A DNA stretch of 64,000 bases, from assembly GCF_027214025.1 (NCBI RefSeq), contig NZ_JAPWHB010000001.1:620001-684000 (forward strand), written 5' to 3'. The position numbers were made by a program, and so were the translations under genes. The notes under the pieces were generated by a model, which did no database searches, was not told the DNA's origin, and was given only the letters and a program-made list of their open reading frames with translations. Positions within the stretch are counted from its first letter, which is position 1. The number at the start of each line of letters is the position of its first letter. Origin of the DNA: Parahoeflea alexandrii (GTDB lineage: Bacteria; Pseudomonadota; Alphaproteobacteria; Rhizobiales; Rhizobiaceae). Positions 8,769-18,163 of this stretch are shown one piece after another.

Positions 8769-9262
8769 ATGAGCCGTTACGATCTTAACGAATTCGAATG
8801 GCGCGGTATCGTGCCACTACTTCCGAACAAGCATCGGCGTACAGCGTATTGATGACTGCCGAGTTCTGAACGGCATCGTCTGTGTGTCGCGTTGAGGGTT
8901 ACCATCACGCCTGGCCAGACCCATGAAATCCACGCGGCGGGGGAATTGCTCGACGGGATTTAAAAGAGGTAGTTGGTACTCGCCGACAACGGCGTATGAC
9001 AACGACTGGCTGCGCGATTTTGTGTCGCTGCAAGGCGGATGGGCAAACATCCCAACGAAATCCAACCGGACAAGCCTGACCTGCTACTTGCGTTGGCTTT
9101 TAAAAGCAGCGCAATCTGATCGAATGCTTCATCAACAAACTCAGATATTACAGACTCATAGCCATGCAATGCGACAAACTAGGTTCAAACCGCCTCGAAA
9201 TGGCCCGGCTCGCGTGCGTCAGGCTACGCCTAAACCATCACGAGTCCATGGACTTATCTATG
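8769..9262 (+). pseudogene. Degraded IS5-family (IS427-like) transposase
   Basis: The remnant starts with an ATG and the typical IS5-family opening (MSRYDLNEFEWRGIVPLLPN). A frameshift near 8845 breaks the frame before DCRVLNGIV. The centre of the gene is deleted, and the text resumes with VTITPGQTHEIHAAGELLDG, in-frame stops, then LADNG and, from about 9110, RNLIECFINKLRYYRLIA, which is the usual C-terminal end. Several frames and stops are involved, so it cannot make an active transposase. It follows the IS3 remnant by 65 bases. Confidence 0.7.
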
Positions 9263-9367
9263 GCTATTCATTTTCCAGTTCCCGTGGAGCCGAAATGAAC
9301 TTTTTTGTAAAGTCGCAAACTTCTGATACCAACAAATCGGTCTTACAAAATGCGTACAAAATATAAT

Positions 9368-9483
9368 CATCAGCATAACTAACTGATTTAATGCATTTTT
9401 AATAGGTCAAATTCTCCAAGCGCTAATTCGCCCGGACGACATTGGAAACCAATTGGACGGGGCTTCGGCCCCGTTTTTTGTAC
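9368..9483 (+). ncRNA. Candidate small RNA ending in an orphan terminator
   Basis: A strong intrinsic terminator (9457-9479) points along the plus strand, yet the nearest intact plus-strand gene ends 870 bases upstream. A TATAAT box lies at 9362-9367, and a small hairpin (TTGG-AAA-CCAA, near 9442-9454) precedes the terminator. This layout fits a small RNA of about 110 bases. The -35 box is poor and no known family was recognised, so the call is tentative. Confidence 0.3.
9457..9479 (+). terminator. Rho-independent terminator
   Basis: The stem ACGGGGC / GCCCCGT closes a TTCG loop and is followed by six T residues on the plus strand. Confidence 0.8.
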
Positions 9484-9540
9484 CTGGAAGCAAGAGAGGA
9501 TCCCGGCGCGCCCTGGCCGCCTGCCCGCCCGGCGTCTTGG

Positions 9541-10695
9541 CTATCGGCTGGGATCGGATGCCGCGATGGCCGGCTCGGTTGCCACAGCGACAGCCACGGG
9601 CCGCCGGCGCAGCAGGCGCAGGCTCCAGCGCGACAGTGGCGCCTCGATGATCATGTGATAGGCCGCAGCGCCCGCGACCGTGAAGACGGTCATGATCAGG
9701 TAATGCACCTGCCAGGGCAGTTCGACCGTGGTCACCGCCGAGATGACATGCTTGATGTAGAGCGTGATGACGAAGACATGGGTGAGATAGAGCGCATAGG
9801 ACCATTCGCCCAGGCGCGCCAGCAGCGTGCTCCGGAAGGTGAGAAAACCCAACCCGCCATAGAGCACTGCCGCCGACGGTATGCCCCAGAACAGCACCCG
9901 CAGATCCCCTACCGGTCGTTCCCATTGCAGGAACAGCAGCACGGCGCCAGCGCCAAAGACCGCCAGCGGCGCCAGGCCGGGGCCTGGCTCACGGGTCCTG
10001 CTCCAGGTGGAGTAGACCAGAATGCCGAAGATGAATTCGAGCAGGATCGGATCGGTGTAGAAGGCAAGTGTCGGACCGGACGGGCGCAGCCACGCGCCCA
10101 TTGCGACCAGGGAAATCATGATGAGCGACGTCCCGTACAGTCTGCGGTCGGCGAACAGACCAGCCGTCAGCGCCACGATCGCATAGAAGAAGATCTCGTA
10201 ATTGAGCGTCCAACCCACCACCAGCAGCGGACCGGTGTTGCCATCGCCATGATCCAGCGCCAGGAAGGAAAGCGAAGCCAGCAAGGTGTGGAGATCGGCC
10301 GTGGTGGAATTGAACAGGGAAGGCCTGAACCAGGCCAGCGCGAAGACTGCCAGCGTGATCACCCAGTAGGCCGGAACCACCCTGGCAATGCGCCGGATCC
10401 AGAATTCGCGGCCATCGAAGGGCCCGGGCCGGGCCACGATCATCGCCATGACAAAGCCGGAGATGACGAAAAACAGATCCACCCCGGCGGCGCCGACATG
10501 GTCGACTCGCTCGGGATCCAGCCCCCAGGTCTGCTGCGACAAAGCTGAAATATGATAGAAAACCACCGCCAAGGCTGCGGCCGCACGCAAATACTGGACG
10601 GAATACAACGTCTCCGAAGAGGTAGATGAAGACTTTGCTTCGGCCATCGCCAATTCCGTCTCTTGTGGTTTTGAGACACTGTCCCGTTCGGCCAT
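9541..10695 (-). CDS. Membrane acyltransferase of the OafA/ExoZ type (acyltransferase 3 family)
   Basis: The 384-residue protein has about ten hydrophobic segments and the acyltransferase-3 hallmarks: YSVQYLRAAAALAVVFYHI near residue 32, and the GVDLFFVISGFVM and RRIARVVPAYW segments soon after. ExoZ of Sinorhizobium, which adds acetyl groups to succinoglycan, starts the same way, so this enzyme probably transfers an acyl group to an exopolysaccharide or lipid-linked sugar in the inner membrane. The exopolysaccharide cluster 5 kb away supports this. The start is uncertain: 10695 has AGAGG directly adjacent, while 10647 (MAEAKSS) is also possible. Confidence 0.8.
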   Translation of the reverse strand: MAERDSVSKPQETELAMAEAKSSSTSSETLYSVQYLRAAAALAVVFYHISALSQQTWGLDPERVDHVGAAGVDLFFVISGFVMAMIVARPGPFDGREFWIRRIARVVPAYWVITLAVFALAWFRPSLFNSTTADLHTLLASLSFLALDHGDGNTGPLLVVGWTLNYEIFFYAIVALTAGLFADRRLYGTSLIMISLVAMGAWLRPSGPTLAFYTDPILLEFIFGILVYSTWSRTREPGPGLAPLAVFGAGAVLLFLQWERPVGDLRVLFWGIPSAAVLYGGLGFLTFRSTLLARLGEWSYALYLTHVFVITLYIKHVISAVTTVELPWQVHYLIMTVFTVAGAAAYHMIIEAPLSRWSLRLLRRRPVAVAVATEPAIAASDPSR

Positions 10696-10841
10696 CCTCT
10701 ATCAGACAAAGCTTTACAAAGCCTAGAACAGTCATTTTTCATGGTAAATTGCAGCGCCTGGCATCGTACGGGCAGCTTTATCCTGCCGCTCGATTGGGGT
10801 AGACAGGTCCGGCATCGATCTTTCGCGTCCGGGACCTGACC

Positions 10842-11792
10842 ATGGCCAACAAATCCATCGACCACGCCTTCACAGCCCGTTCGCTGACCTCGGCTGCGAC
10901 CGACCCGACCTATGCGGGCGCGTTGTCGTTCATGCGGCGCAAATACACCAAGTCGCTCAAGGGGGCCGATGCGGTGGTCTGGGGCATTCCGTTCGATGCG
11001 GCGGTATCCAACCGCCCCGGCGCGCGCTTTGGCCCGCAGGCGATAAGGCGGGCTTCCGTCATCATGGACAACGATCCGCAATATCCGTTCGACCGTGACC
11101 TGTTCGAGGCAATGGCGGTGATCGATTACGGCGACTGCCTGCTCGACTACGGCAATCACCAGAAGACGCCCGCCACGATCGAGCGCGAGGCGGCGAAGAT
11201 CCTGTCTTCCGGCGCATTTCTGATGAGCATGGGCGGCGATCATTTCGTAACCTGGCCGCTTTTGAAAGCGCATGCGGCCAGGCATGGATCGCTGGCGATG
11301 GTACAGTTCGACGCCCACCAGGACACCTGGTTCGACGACGGCAAACGGATCGATCACGGCTCCTTTGTCGGCCGCGCCGTGCGCGATGGCGTGATCGACC
11401 CGACACGCTCGATCCAGGTCGGGATCCGGACCCACGCGCCCGAGGATTGCGGTATCCGCATCCTCTATGGTCACGAGGTCGAGGACATGACGGCTGCCCA
11501 GATCGCCAGGACCATTCTCGACCACGTCGGCGACGCGCCGTGCTACGTCACCTTCGACATCGACTGTCTCGACCCGGCCTTCGCGCCCGGCACAGGAACC
11601 CCGGTCGCCGGCGGGCCGTCCAGCGCGCGGATGCTGTCGGTGCTGCAGAAGCTCGGGGGGCTTGATATCAGGGGCGCCGATATTGTAGAAGTCGCTCCAG
11701 CCTATGACCACGCGGACATTACCGCGATAGCCGGAGCTTCCGTCGCCATGCACTATCTGGGACTGCTTGCAGAACGCCGATCACGACGATAA
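10842..11792 (+). CDS. speB: Agmatinase / ureohydrolase family enzyme
   Basis: The 316-residue protein has the manganese-binding motifs of the arginase superfamily: MGGDHFVT, FDAHQDTW and the FDIDCLDPAFAPGTGTP signature. Agmatinases cleave agmatine to putrescine and urea in the cytoplasm. The family also contains guanidinobutyrase and related enzymes, so the exact substrate is not certain. Its neighbours argC (downstream, same strand) and ctaA do not decide the substrate. Confidence 0.85.
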   Translation: MANKSIDHAFTARSLTSAATDPTYAGALSFMRRKYTKSLKGADAVVWGIPFDAAVSNRPGARFGPQAIRRASVIMDNDPQYPFDRDLFEAMAVIDYGDCLLDYGNHQKTPATIEREAAKILSSGAFLMSMGGDHFVTWPLLKAHAARHGSLAMVQFDAHQDTWFDDGKRIDHGSFVGRAVRDGVIDPTRSIQVGIRTHAPEDCGIRILYGHEVEDMTAAQIARTILDHVGDAPCYVTFDIDCLDPAFAPGTGTPVAGGPSSARMLSVLQKLGGLDIRGADIVEVAPAYDHADITAIAGASVAMHYLGLLAERRSRR

Positions 11793-11879
11793 CCCTCGCG
11801 ACGCGATTCAAGCGCTTCGGATAGTGAGTCCGAAACGCTGCACAAGTCCCTGATTTTCATGCATGAACGGAGAAGCCCG

Positions 11880-12809
11880 ATGGCTCCCAAGATTTTCATT
11901 GACGGCGAACATGGAACAACCGGCCTGCAGATCGTCTCGCGGCTGCAGACCCGGACCGATATCGAGCTGATGTCGATGCCGGCCGAGCAGCGGCGCGATC
12001 CCGAGGTTCGGAAGGCATTCCTGCGCGCAGCCGATATCGCCATCCTCTGCCTGCCCGACGACGCGGCGCGGGAAGCCGTGGCACTGGCAGCCGATGCCGG
12101 AACACGGTTCATCGACGCCTCGACCGCGCACCGGAGCAATCCCGACTGGGCGTTCGGCTTTGCCGAACTGTCGCATGCCCAGGAAAAACGCATCGCCGGA
12201 GCGCAGTTCGTTTCCAATCCGGGCTGCTATTCGACCGGCGCCATCGCCCTGATCTCACCGCTGGTGGGCGCAGGACTGCTGCCTGCGGATTATCCCGTGA
12301 CCATCAATGCCGTGTCGGGCTACACCGGCGGCGGCAAGCAGCTGATCGCGCAGATGGAAGATGCAGGCCGCGACGATGCGATTACCGCCACCTATTTCGC
12401 CTATGCGCTGACCCTGGCGCACAAGCACGTGCCGGAAATCATGACCCATACCGGGATCTCGCGGCGGCCGATCTTCACGCCGGCCGTCGGCCGGTTTGCC
12501 CAGGGCATGCTGGTCAATGTGCCGCTGCATCTCGACCTGATGAATGGCAATCCGTCGATGACGGATGTTCACGCAGCACTCGCGGATCACTACTCGAGGG
12601 GTGGTGCGGTGAGCGTTGTCCCGCTTTCCGAGAGCGCCGGGCTCCCCCGGCTCGACCCGGAAGAGATGACCGGAACCGACCGCATGAAGCTCTATGTCTG
12701 CGGCACCGAGGGCACGGGCCAGGTCAACCTGGTCGCCTCGCTCGACAATCTCGGCAAGGGCGCTTCGGGCGCCGCGGTGCAGAACCTCGATCTGATGATC
12801 GGCGCCTGA
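11880..12809 (+). CDS. argC: N-acetyl-gamma-glutamyl-phosphate reductase (short type)
   Basis: This enzyme performs the NADPH-dependent third step of arginine synthesis. The 309-residue length and the opening [15 protein letters not shown] are typical of the shorter type-2 ArgC. The catalytic cysteine is Cys116 in the SNPGCYSTG motif. The start at 11880 has CGGAG eight bases upstream; an ATG at 11859 lacks this. The gene follows the agmatinase gene by 87 bases on the same strand. Confidence 0.93.
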   Translation: MAPKIFIDGEHGTTGLQIVSRLQTRTDIELMSMPAEQRRDPEVRKAFLRAADIAILCLPDDAAREAVALAADAGTRFIDASTAHRSNPDWAFGFAELSHAQEKRIAGAQFVSNPGCYSTGAIALISPLVGAGLLPADYPVTINAVSGYTGGGKQLIAQMEDAGRDDAITATYFAYALTLAHKHVPEIMTHTGISRRPIFTPAVGRFAQGMLVNVPLHLDLMNGNPSMTDVHAALADHYSRGGAVSVVPLSESAGLPRLDPEEMTGTDRMKLYVCGTEGTGQVNLVASLDNLGKGASGAAVQNLDLMIGA

Positions 12810-12815
12810 GCGGCT

Positions 12816-13964
12816 TCAGGTCCTGACTTCCACGGCGGTCTCGAAAGGGTACGCGCCGTGGAACCCGCGCCAGTGGGCAACGGCAAATCCGAGAACGACA
12901 ACAGCCCAGCCCTGATGCAGCAGCGCCCAGCCAACCGGCACCTGGGTGAGGATGACGACGATCCCGATCATCGCCTGAACCGTGACCATGGCGAACAATA
13001 CCACCGCGCGGCGGCAATGGGTGCTGCCCCGGCCCCGCCGGATCGACGCAACCATGTGCCAGAGCGTCAGGGCAAAGAGCAGGTAGCCGCCCAGACGGTG
13101 GACAAACTGCACGGTCAGTTCGTTTTCAAAGAAATTGCGCCAGGCCGGCGAGATCTCCAGAAGTCCCGCAGGTACAATCGCGCCGTTCATCAGCGGCCAG
13201 GTATTTGACGCCAGGCCCGCGTCGAGACCAGCGACGAGGCCGCCGAGATAGATCTGCACCAGAACGAGGCCGGCAAGGGCCCCTGCCCCGCGTTGCAGGC
13301 CGATGCTGGGAACCGGATCGTCCGAATGCCGGGCAAGACCCCGCATCACCCAGACAATCGCCGCGAAAATCAGACAGGCGAGCGTGAGGTGGGTGGCCAG
13401 CCGGTACTGGCTGACATCGACCCGGTCGACCAGGCCCGAAGCCACCATCCACCAGCCGACGGCGCCTTGCAGCCCGCCCAGAACCAGAAGCCCGAACAAG
13501 GGCCAGCGCAGGCGCTTTTCAACACGTCCGGTAAACAGGAAAAACAGGAACGGCACGCCAAACAGCACGCCGACGCCGCGGGCCAGGAACCGGTGCGCCC
13601 ATTCCCACCAATAGATGGTCTTGAACTCATCGAGGCTCATGCCCTTGTTGATCAGCTGGTATTCGGGGATCTGCCGGTAGAGCTCCAGCTCCTCCTGCCA
13701 TTCGGCCTCACTCAAAGGCGGGATGACGCCATGGATCGGTTTCCACTCGGTGATCGACAGACCGGAATCGGTCAGACGAGTCGCCCCTCCTACCAGCACC
13801 AGCGCAAGAATGGCGACCAGCACGATGGAGAGCCAGACCCGCTGCGCCGCCCGGTTACGCCGGATGCGCTGCTGCTCGGCGATCACTGGACTGGGCACCG
13901 GAGTGGCGCCCGGCGACAATGTCTGCTGGTTTTCAGTGTGCGGAGCGGTGGTACTGGCAGTCAT
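12816..13964 (-). CDS. ctaA: Heme A synthase (COX15/CtaA)
   Basis: The 382-residue inner-membrane protein has eight hydrophobic segments and the conserved heme-ligand histidines in EWAHRFLAR, THLTLA, VHRLGGYLL and LHQGWA. It oxidises the methyl group of heme O to give heme A for aa3-type cytochrome oxidases. An N-terminal proline- and threonine-rich extension of about 50 residues precedes the first helix. The gene converges with argC with only six bases between the stops. An ATG three codons upstream (13973) is an alternative start. Confidence 0.93.
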   Translation of the reverse strand: MTASTTAPHTENQQTLSPGATPVPSPVIAEQQRIRRNRAAQRVWLSIVLVAILALVLVGGATRLTDSGLSITEWKPIHGVIPPLSEAEWQEELELYRQIPEYQLINKGMSLDEFKTIYWWEWAHRFLARGVGVLFGVPFLFFLFTGRVEKRLRWPLFGLLVLGGLQGAVGWWMVASGLVDRVDVSQYRLATHLTLACLIFAAIVWVMRGLARHSDDPVPSIGLQRGAGALAGLVLVQIYLGGLVAGLDAGLASNTWPLMNGAIVPAGLLEISPAWRNFFENELTVQFVHRLGGYLLFALTLWHMVASIRRGRGSTHCRRAVVLFAMVTVQAMIGIVVILTQVPVGWALLHQGWAVVVLGFAVAHWRGFHGAYPFETAVEVRT

Positions 13965-14152
13965 GGACGGCATCTTCCTTCAAACAACACGGCGGACATG
14001 TGCACCACAGCTTGGTGCAAGGCAAGGGCTTGGGCTTTGCGGCATGCCGTCGCGGCGCGACTGCCGATCCCGCTTTCCCTTGCGTTCGGTCGCAAAGCCG
14101 CTATGTCGATGGCTGCACCCGTTGGAACGCACACAGTCACAAGGCCTGCCCC

Positions 14153-14371
14153 ATGCCCGTTCGTCTCAAGAAGCTCATCGGAATGGTGATCATCGTCGCG
14201 CTGGTGGTGATTTACGCGCTTGTCGCCACAACGATCGCCACCTACCGCCTGGCGGAATCGGCCTGGTATGTGCACCTGCTCTATTTCCTGTTCACGGGCG
14301 TTCTCTGGGTGGTGCCGGCCATGTTCGTGATCCGCTGGATGGAAGGCCCGGCGAAGAACAAGCAGGCCTGA
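14153..14371 (+). CDS. DUF2842 family membrane protein
   Basis: This 72-residue protein has two hydrophobic helices (about residues 7-28 and 41-60) with the sequence pattern of the DUF2842 family, including the WVVPAMFVIRWM ending. The family is found in Alphaproteobacteria, often next to ctaA as here, but its role is unknown. It is transcribed away from ctaA. Confidence 0.8.
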   Translation: MPVRLKKLIGMVIIVALVVIYALVATTIATYRLAESAWYVHLLYFLFTGVLWVVPAMFVIRWMEGPAKNKQA

Positions 14372-14542
14372 CGTCCTGCCGCATTCGCCTGCGCGCCCGG
14401 CCAGTGGACCGGTCGGGGCGTTAACCCCGCGTTAGCCTTCCGTCAGGCTTTTCTGCACCGGGCCACCCCTGTTTACCCGATTTTTGACACTCCGGCGTCA
14501 TGCTCCGCGCGAGAACCAAGAACTCCCGAGAGCGTTGATACC

Positions 14543-15769
14543 ATGGCAAATGCACAGGACATTCCCGCGCCGCTGGCCTCGGCCACAAAGCGCGCCCATC
14601 CGACTGCAGAGCGGCTATCCGCGCGGGTGACATCGAGCCTGGAACCCGTCGCCGACCTGTGGCAGGCACTGGAAGCCGATCCGGCGATGACGTTTCACCA
14701 GAGCCGTGCCTGGGTCGAGGCATGGGCTCAGGGGACCGGCGCCGAGCTCGCTGTCGTGACATTGGAGCAGGATGGCACTCCGTTTGCCATCCTGCCGCTC
14801 GAAATCGACAAGATGGGCGGCCTGAAAATCGCCCGTTTCGCGGGAACCGCCTATTCGAACGAAAACACCGGCCTGATCGACAACGCAAAACAAAACCGCA
14901 TCGGAGCGGTTTCCGCTGCCCAGCTGGCCGCCGCGTTGAGCCGGGCCGGCCTGGCAGCCGACATCGTGCTATTTGACAAGATGACGCAGGAGGCCGCCGC
15001 CCGCGTTCCGTTTTCGGCGTTACCGCGGGTTTTCCACCAGAATCCGAGCTTCCAGCTTCCGCTGTTCGAGGACTTCACCGCGGTGTTGGCGCAGATCAAT
15101 GGCAAGCGCCGCCGCAAGAAGTTCCGCGTCTCGGAGCGGCGGCTTGAAGCCATGGGCGGATACCGGCACATCACCGGCAATACCGATGCCGAGGCAATGC
15201 GGCTGCTCGACACATTCCTTGAGCAAAAACCGGTCCGGCTGACGGCCCAAGGGCTTCCAGACGTGTTTGCGGATCCCGGCATCCGCGCCTTCCTGCGCCG
15301 GCTTGCGACCACCCGGGACGCGGGAGGCAGGCCAGCGCTCGAACTTCACGGCATCGAGCTTGCCGGCGGCGAGCATGCGGGCCGGATCATCTCGGTTGCC
15401 GGGCTGACCATCAAGCACCGCCACGTCACCTGCCAGTTCGGCTCGATCGACGAAGAGGTCGCCACCGACGTGAGCGCCGGGGAACTGCTGTTCTACCGGA
15501 TGATCGAGGGCGCTTCGGCGGCCGGTCACAAGGTTTTCGATTTCGGTGTCGGCGACCAGCTCTACAAGCGCTCCTGGTGTCCGCAGCGCACGGAACTGGT
15601 GGATTGCTACGTGCCACTCAACCTCAAGGGACGGCTGGCCGCCCCGTTGATCGCCGGCCTGATCCGGCTGAAGCGGACCGTCAAGACCTCACCGACGCTG
15701 CACAGGCTTGCCGCGCGGGTGCGCGGCCTGACGGTACACAAGCCGACAGCCGCGACTGAAGCCGACTGA
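14543..15769 (+). CDS. CelD/BcsL-like GNAT acetyltransferase
   Basis: The 408-residue protein fits the Acetyltransf_6 (CelD/BcsL) family: an N-terminal lobe with FHQSRAWVEAWAQ, and a C-terminal GNAT lobe from about residue 180 with the basic KRRRKKFRVSERRL helix and the FDFGVGDQLYKRSW signature near residue 335. These proteins are associated with cellulose and exopolysaccharide formation and are thought to transfer acyl groups in the cytoplasm. It opens the exopolysaccharide cluster and converges with the Wzc-like gene. Confidence 0.8.
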   Translation: MANAQDIPAPLASATKRAHPTAERLSARVTSSLEPVADLWQALEADPAMTFHQSRAWVEAWAQGTGAELAVVTLEQDGTPFAILPLEIDKMGGLKIARFAGTAYSNENTGLIDNAKQNRIGAVSAAQLAAALSRAGLAADIVLFDKMTQEAAARVPFSALPRVFHQNPSFQLPLFEDFTAVLAQINGKRRRKKFRVSERRLEAMGGYRHITGNTDAEAMRLLDTFLEQKPVRLTAQGLPDVFADPGIRAFLRRLATTRDAGGRPALELHGIELAGGEHAGRIISVAGLTIKHRHVTCQFGSIDEEVATDVSAGELLFYRMIEGASAAGHKVFDFGVGDQLYKRSWCPQRTELVDCYVPLNLKGRLAAPLIAGLIRLKRTVKTSPTLHRLAARVRGLTVHKPTAATEAD

Positions 15770-15805
15770 GCGCAAGGATCCGCGCGTGATCAGCGCCGTC
15801 TGGGT

Positions 15806-17929
15806 TCAGGCCGCCGTGCTGCGGTTGCCAAGCGGGCTGACCGGCTGGCCAGGCGTCATCAGCAACACATCCGCAAAGCCCTGGGCGTTGAACTCCGCCA
15901 GCAATTCGGCGACTTCGGCTTCGTCGGAGCGCAGGATGGAAAGCACGATCTCGCCGCGTTCGGCGCGGGCGATGCGCGCCACCGAGGCCGCATCCGCAGC
16001 ACCGCATTCGACAATGACCAGATCATAGGCCTCTGTCAGCGCATCGATGATCATCGGCAGACGGTCGATGGCGCGCATGGCGCGCCGGGCGTTGGAATTG
16101 CCGCGCGGAATGATGTGGGCTGCCGACAACCGATCGGGATGGATGGAGTCGGCAATACTGATTTCGCCGCACATCAGATCCGTCAGGCCCGGAAGCCGCA
16201 GGGATTCCGCCATCAGTTCGGTCGGGCACGCCGATCCGGTCAGATCGATCAGCAATGTCTTCAGGCCGTCGCCGGCGACCGTCCGGGCAAGCATGACGGC
16301 GGCCGCGGATCCTTCATCGCCTTCGGGCGAGACGCAGACAGCCACCGGGATCACGTCGGTGACCAGCTGCTCGGCAACCGCCTCGACACTGAAATCATCG
16401 GCGTCATTGGAGATATGCGGCAATGGTCGCGTGGCTTGCGCCGACGGCTGCACTGATGCGGCGCTTGAAGCCGCCGAGGCCGCCGTCTCGGCGGACGCCT
16501 GGTCGGCGGAAGCATCCCGCACCAGCCCGGATGAGGGCCGCAGGGCCCGGCCGGAAAAGAGTTCGCCCAGCATCACGCCGATCGATGACAGCAGAAATGC
16601 CGCGAGCGCCGAAACCACGATGATCGGTCCGGTTTTCGGGAAATAGGCTTCCGATGCCGGCACGGCGCGGGAAATCACCCGTGCATCGGCCGGCAAGGCC
16701 TTGGGTTCGGTACGCGAGGCTGCCTCGCGATAGCGGCCGAGATAGGTTTCCAGCAATTCGCGCTGGGCCGCCGCTTCGCGTTCGAGCGAGCGCAATTCGA
16801 CCGCCTCCTCGCCTTCGCGGGCCGAGCCGGCTTTCAGCTGGTTGAGCTGGGCCGTCAGTTCCTGCTCGCGAATGCGCGCCACCCTGGCATTGCTTTCGAG
16901 GCTCGAGAGCACCTTGCGGATTTCCTTGAGGATCTGCTGTTCTACATCGGCCAGTTGCGCGCGCAGCCCCTTCATGCGCGGATGCGCTTCCAGCAGCGTG
17001 GTCGATAGATCCGCAAGCTGCGCCCGGACGTTGCCTTCGCTTTCGCGCAACCGCTGGATGACCGGTGAATCGAGCACATCGGACACTGCGTCGACGGCCT
17101 GACCGTTCTCAAGCGCATTGCGCACGGATTGCGCACGGGCTTCGGAGTCTGCCCGTTCCGCCCTGACACGGCTCAGTTCGGTCGAGATGTCAGACAGTTG
17201 CTTGGCGGCGATGGTGTCCTGCTGGTTGACCAGCAACAGGCCTGTGCGGGCGCGGTATTCGGCGACCTTGCTTTCGGATTCGCGAACCTTTTCACGCAAC
17301 TTGGCAATTTCAGGCTCGAGCCAGGCGCTGGCGTCGGTGTTGCTTTCAAGCTTGGCGCCGGACTGGGATGCCAGGTAGGCGTCGACCAGGGCATTGGGCA
17401 CCTGGGCGGCAAGCGCCTCGTCTTCCGAGGAGAACTCGATGCCGATCACGCGCGATTCGGGCACCGCATAAACATCGAGCTTCTTGTAGAATTCCTTGAG
17501 GATGCGCTCTTCGGCGGGCACATCGAGCGGGTTCTTCTTGAGGCCGAGCATGACCAGGAGATCGCTGATCGCCGAGGGATTGGCGGCGGGATCGAATTCC
17601 TCACGTGAGGAAAGATCGAGCGTGCGCGCCACCTGCTTGATCAGATCCGTCGACCGGAGAATTTCGACCTGGCTTGCGACCGCGCGGTCATCGAACGTGG
17701 TGTCTGCCGCCGGCTGGTTCTGATCGCTTGAATAGACCGGTTCCCGGGTTTCGATCAGAAGCCGGGTTTCCGACTTGTAGAGCGGGTTGAGCATGCCGGT
17801 GACGATGAAGGCCAGACCAGCCGCTGCGGCGGTGAGACCCGCCACAAGCGCTCTCTTCTCCCAGACCGCCTTTACCAGGCGCCCAAGGTCAATATCCACA
17901 TCGGGTTGTGTCATTGGCGAGACAGACAT
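15806..17929 (-). CDS. Wzc/ExoP-type polysaccharide co-polymerase with degenerate ATPase domain
   Basis: The 707-residue protein has the Wzz domain at the start (VDIDLGRLVKAVWEKRALV, first membrane helix about residues 32-51), a long periplasmic coiled-coil region to about residue 430, a second membrane helix (SALAAFLLSSIGVML), an alanine-rich linker, and a C-terminal domain with the fold pattern of a BY-kinase. The P-loop reads SPEGDEGSAAAVML, so the catalytic GK(S/T) lysine is missing, and the following TLLIDLTG lacks the usual second aspartate. There is no terminal tyrosine cluster. It should control chain length and export but probably cannot phosphorylate. It is transcribed opposite to the export gene at 18164. 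Confidence 0.85.
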   Translation of the reverse strand: MSVSPMTQPDVDIDLGRLVKAVWEKRALVAGLTAAAAGLAFIVTGMLNPLYKSETRLLIETREPVYSSDQNQPAADTTFDDRAVASQVEILRSTDLIKQVARTLDLSSREEFDPAANPSAISDLLVMLGLKKNPLDVPAEERILKEFYKKLDVYAVPESRVIGIEFSSEDEALAAQVPNALVDAYLASQSGAKLESNTDASAWLEPEIAKLREKVRESESKVAEYRARTGLLLVNQQDTIAAKQLSDISTELSRVRAERADSEARAQSVRNALENGQAVDAVSDVLDSPVIQRLRESEGNVRAQLADLSTTLLEAHPRMKGLRAQLADVEQQILKEIRKVLSSLESNARVARIREQELTAQLNQLKAGSAREGEEAVELRSLEREAAAQRELLETYLGRYREAASRTEPKALPADARVISRAVPASEAYFPKTGPIIVVSALAAFLLSSIGVMLGELFSGRALRPSSGLVRDASADQASAETAASAASSAASVQPSAQATRPLPHISNDADDFSVEAVAEQLVTDVIPVAVCVSPEGDEGSAAAVMLARTVAGDGLKTLLIDLTGSACPTELMAESLRLPGLTDLMCGEISIADSIHPDRLSAAHIIPRGNSNARRAMRAIDRLPMIIDALTEAYDLVIVECGAADAASVARIARAERGEIVLSILRSDEAEVAELLAEFNAQGFADVLLMTPGQPVSPLGNRSTAA

Positions 17930-18163
17930 GCGCAGCTACTCCGTACTTGTACTGACCGGCAAGCGTAAAGGAACATGGTAACGCAAGGGTTAAAGGCAAA
18001 GTCAGGGTTCCTTTACCTTTGACGCCCCTTCCCGCCAGACGTGTATTCGGGGGCGTTCCGAGCGGCTTGACGTAAAAAACACCGGAGTTTTACCAGCCGT
18101 TAACCCTAATGGATCGATAACGGGTTTCGAATTTTGCACGTTTCGCGTGGAGCACGGAAAAGA

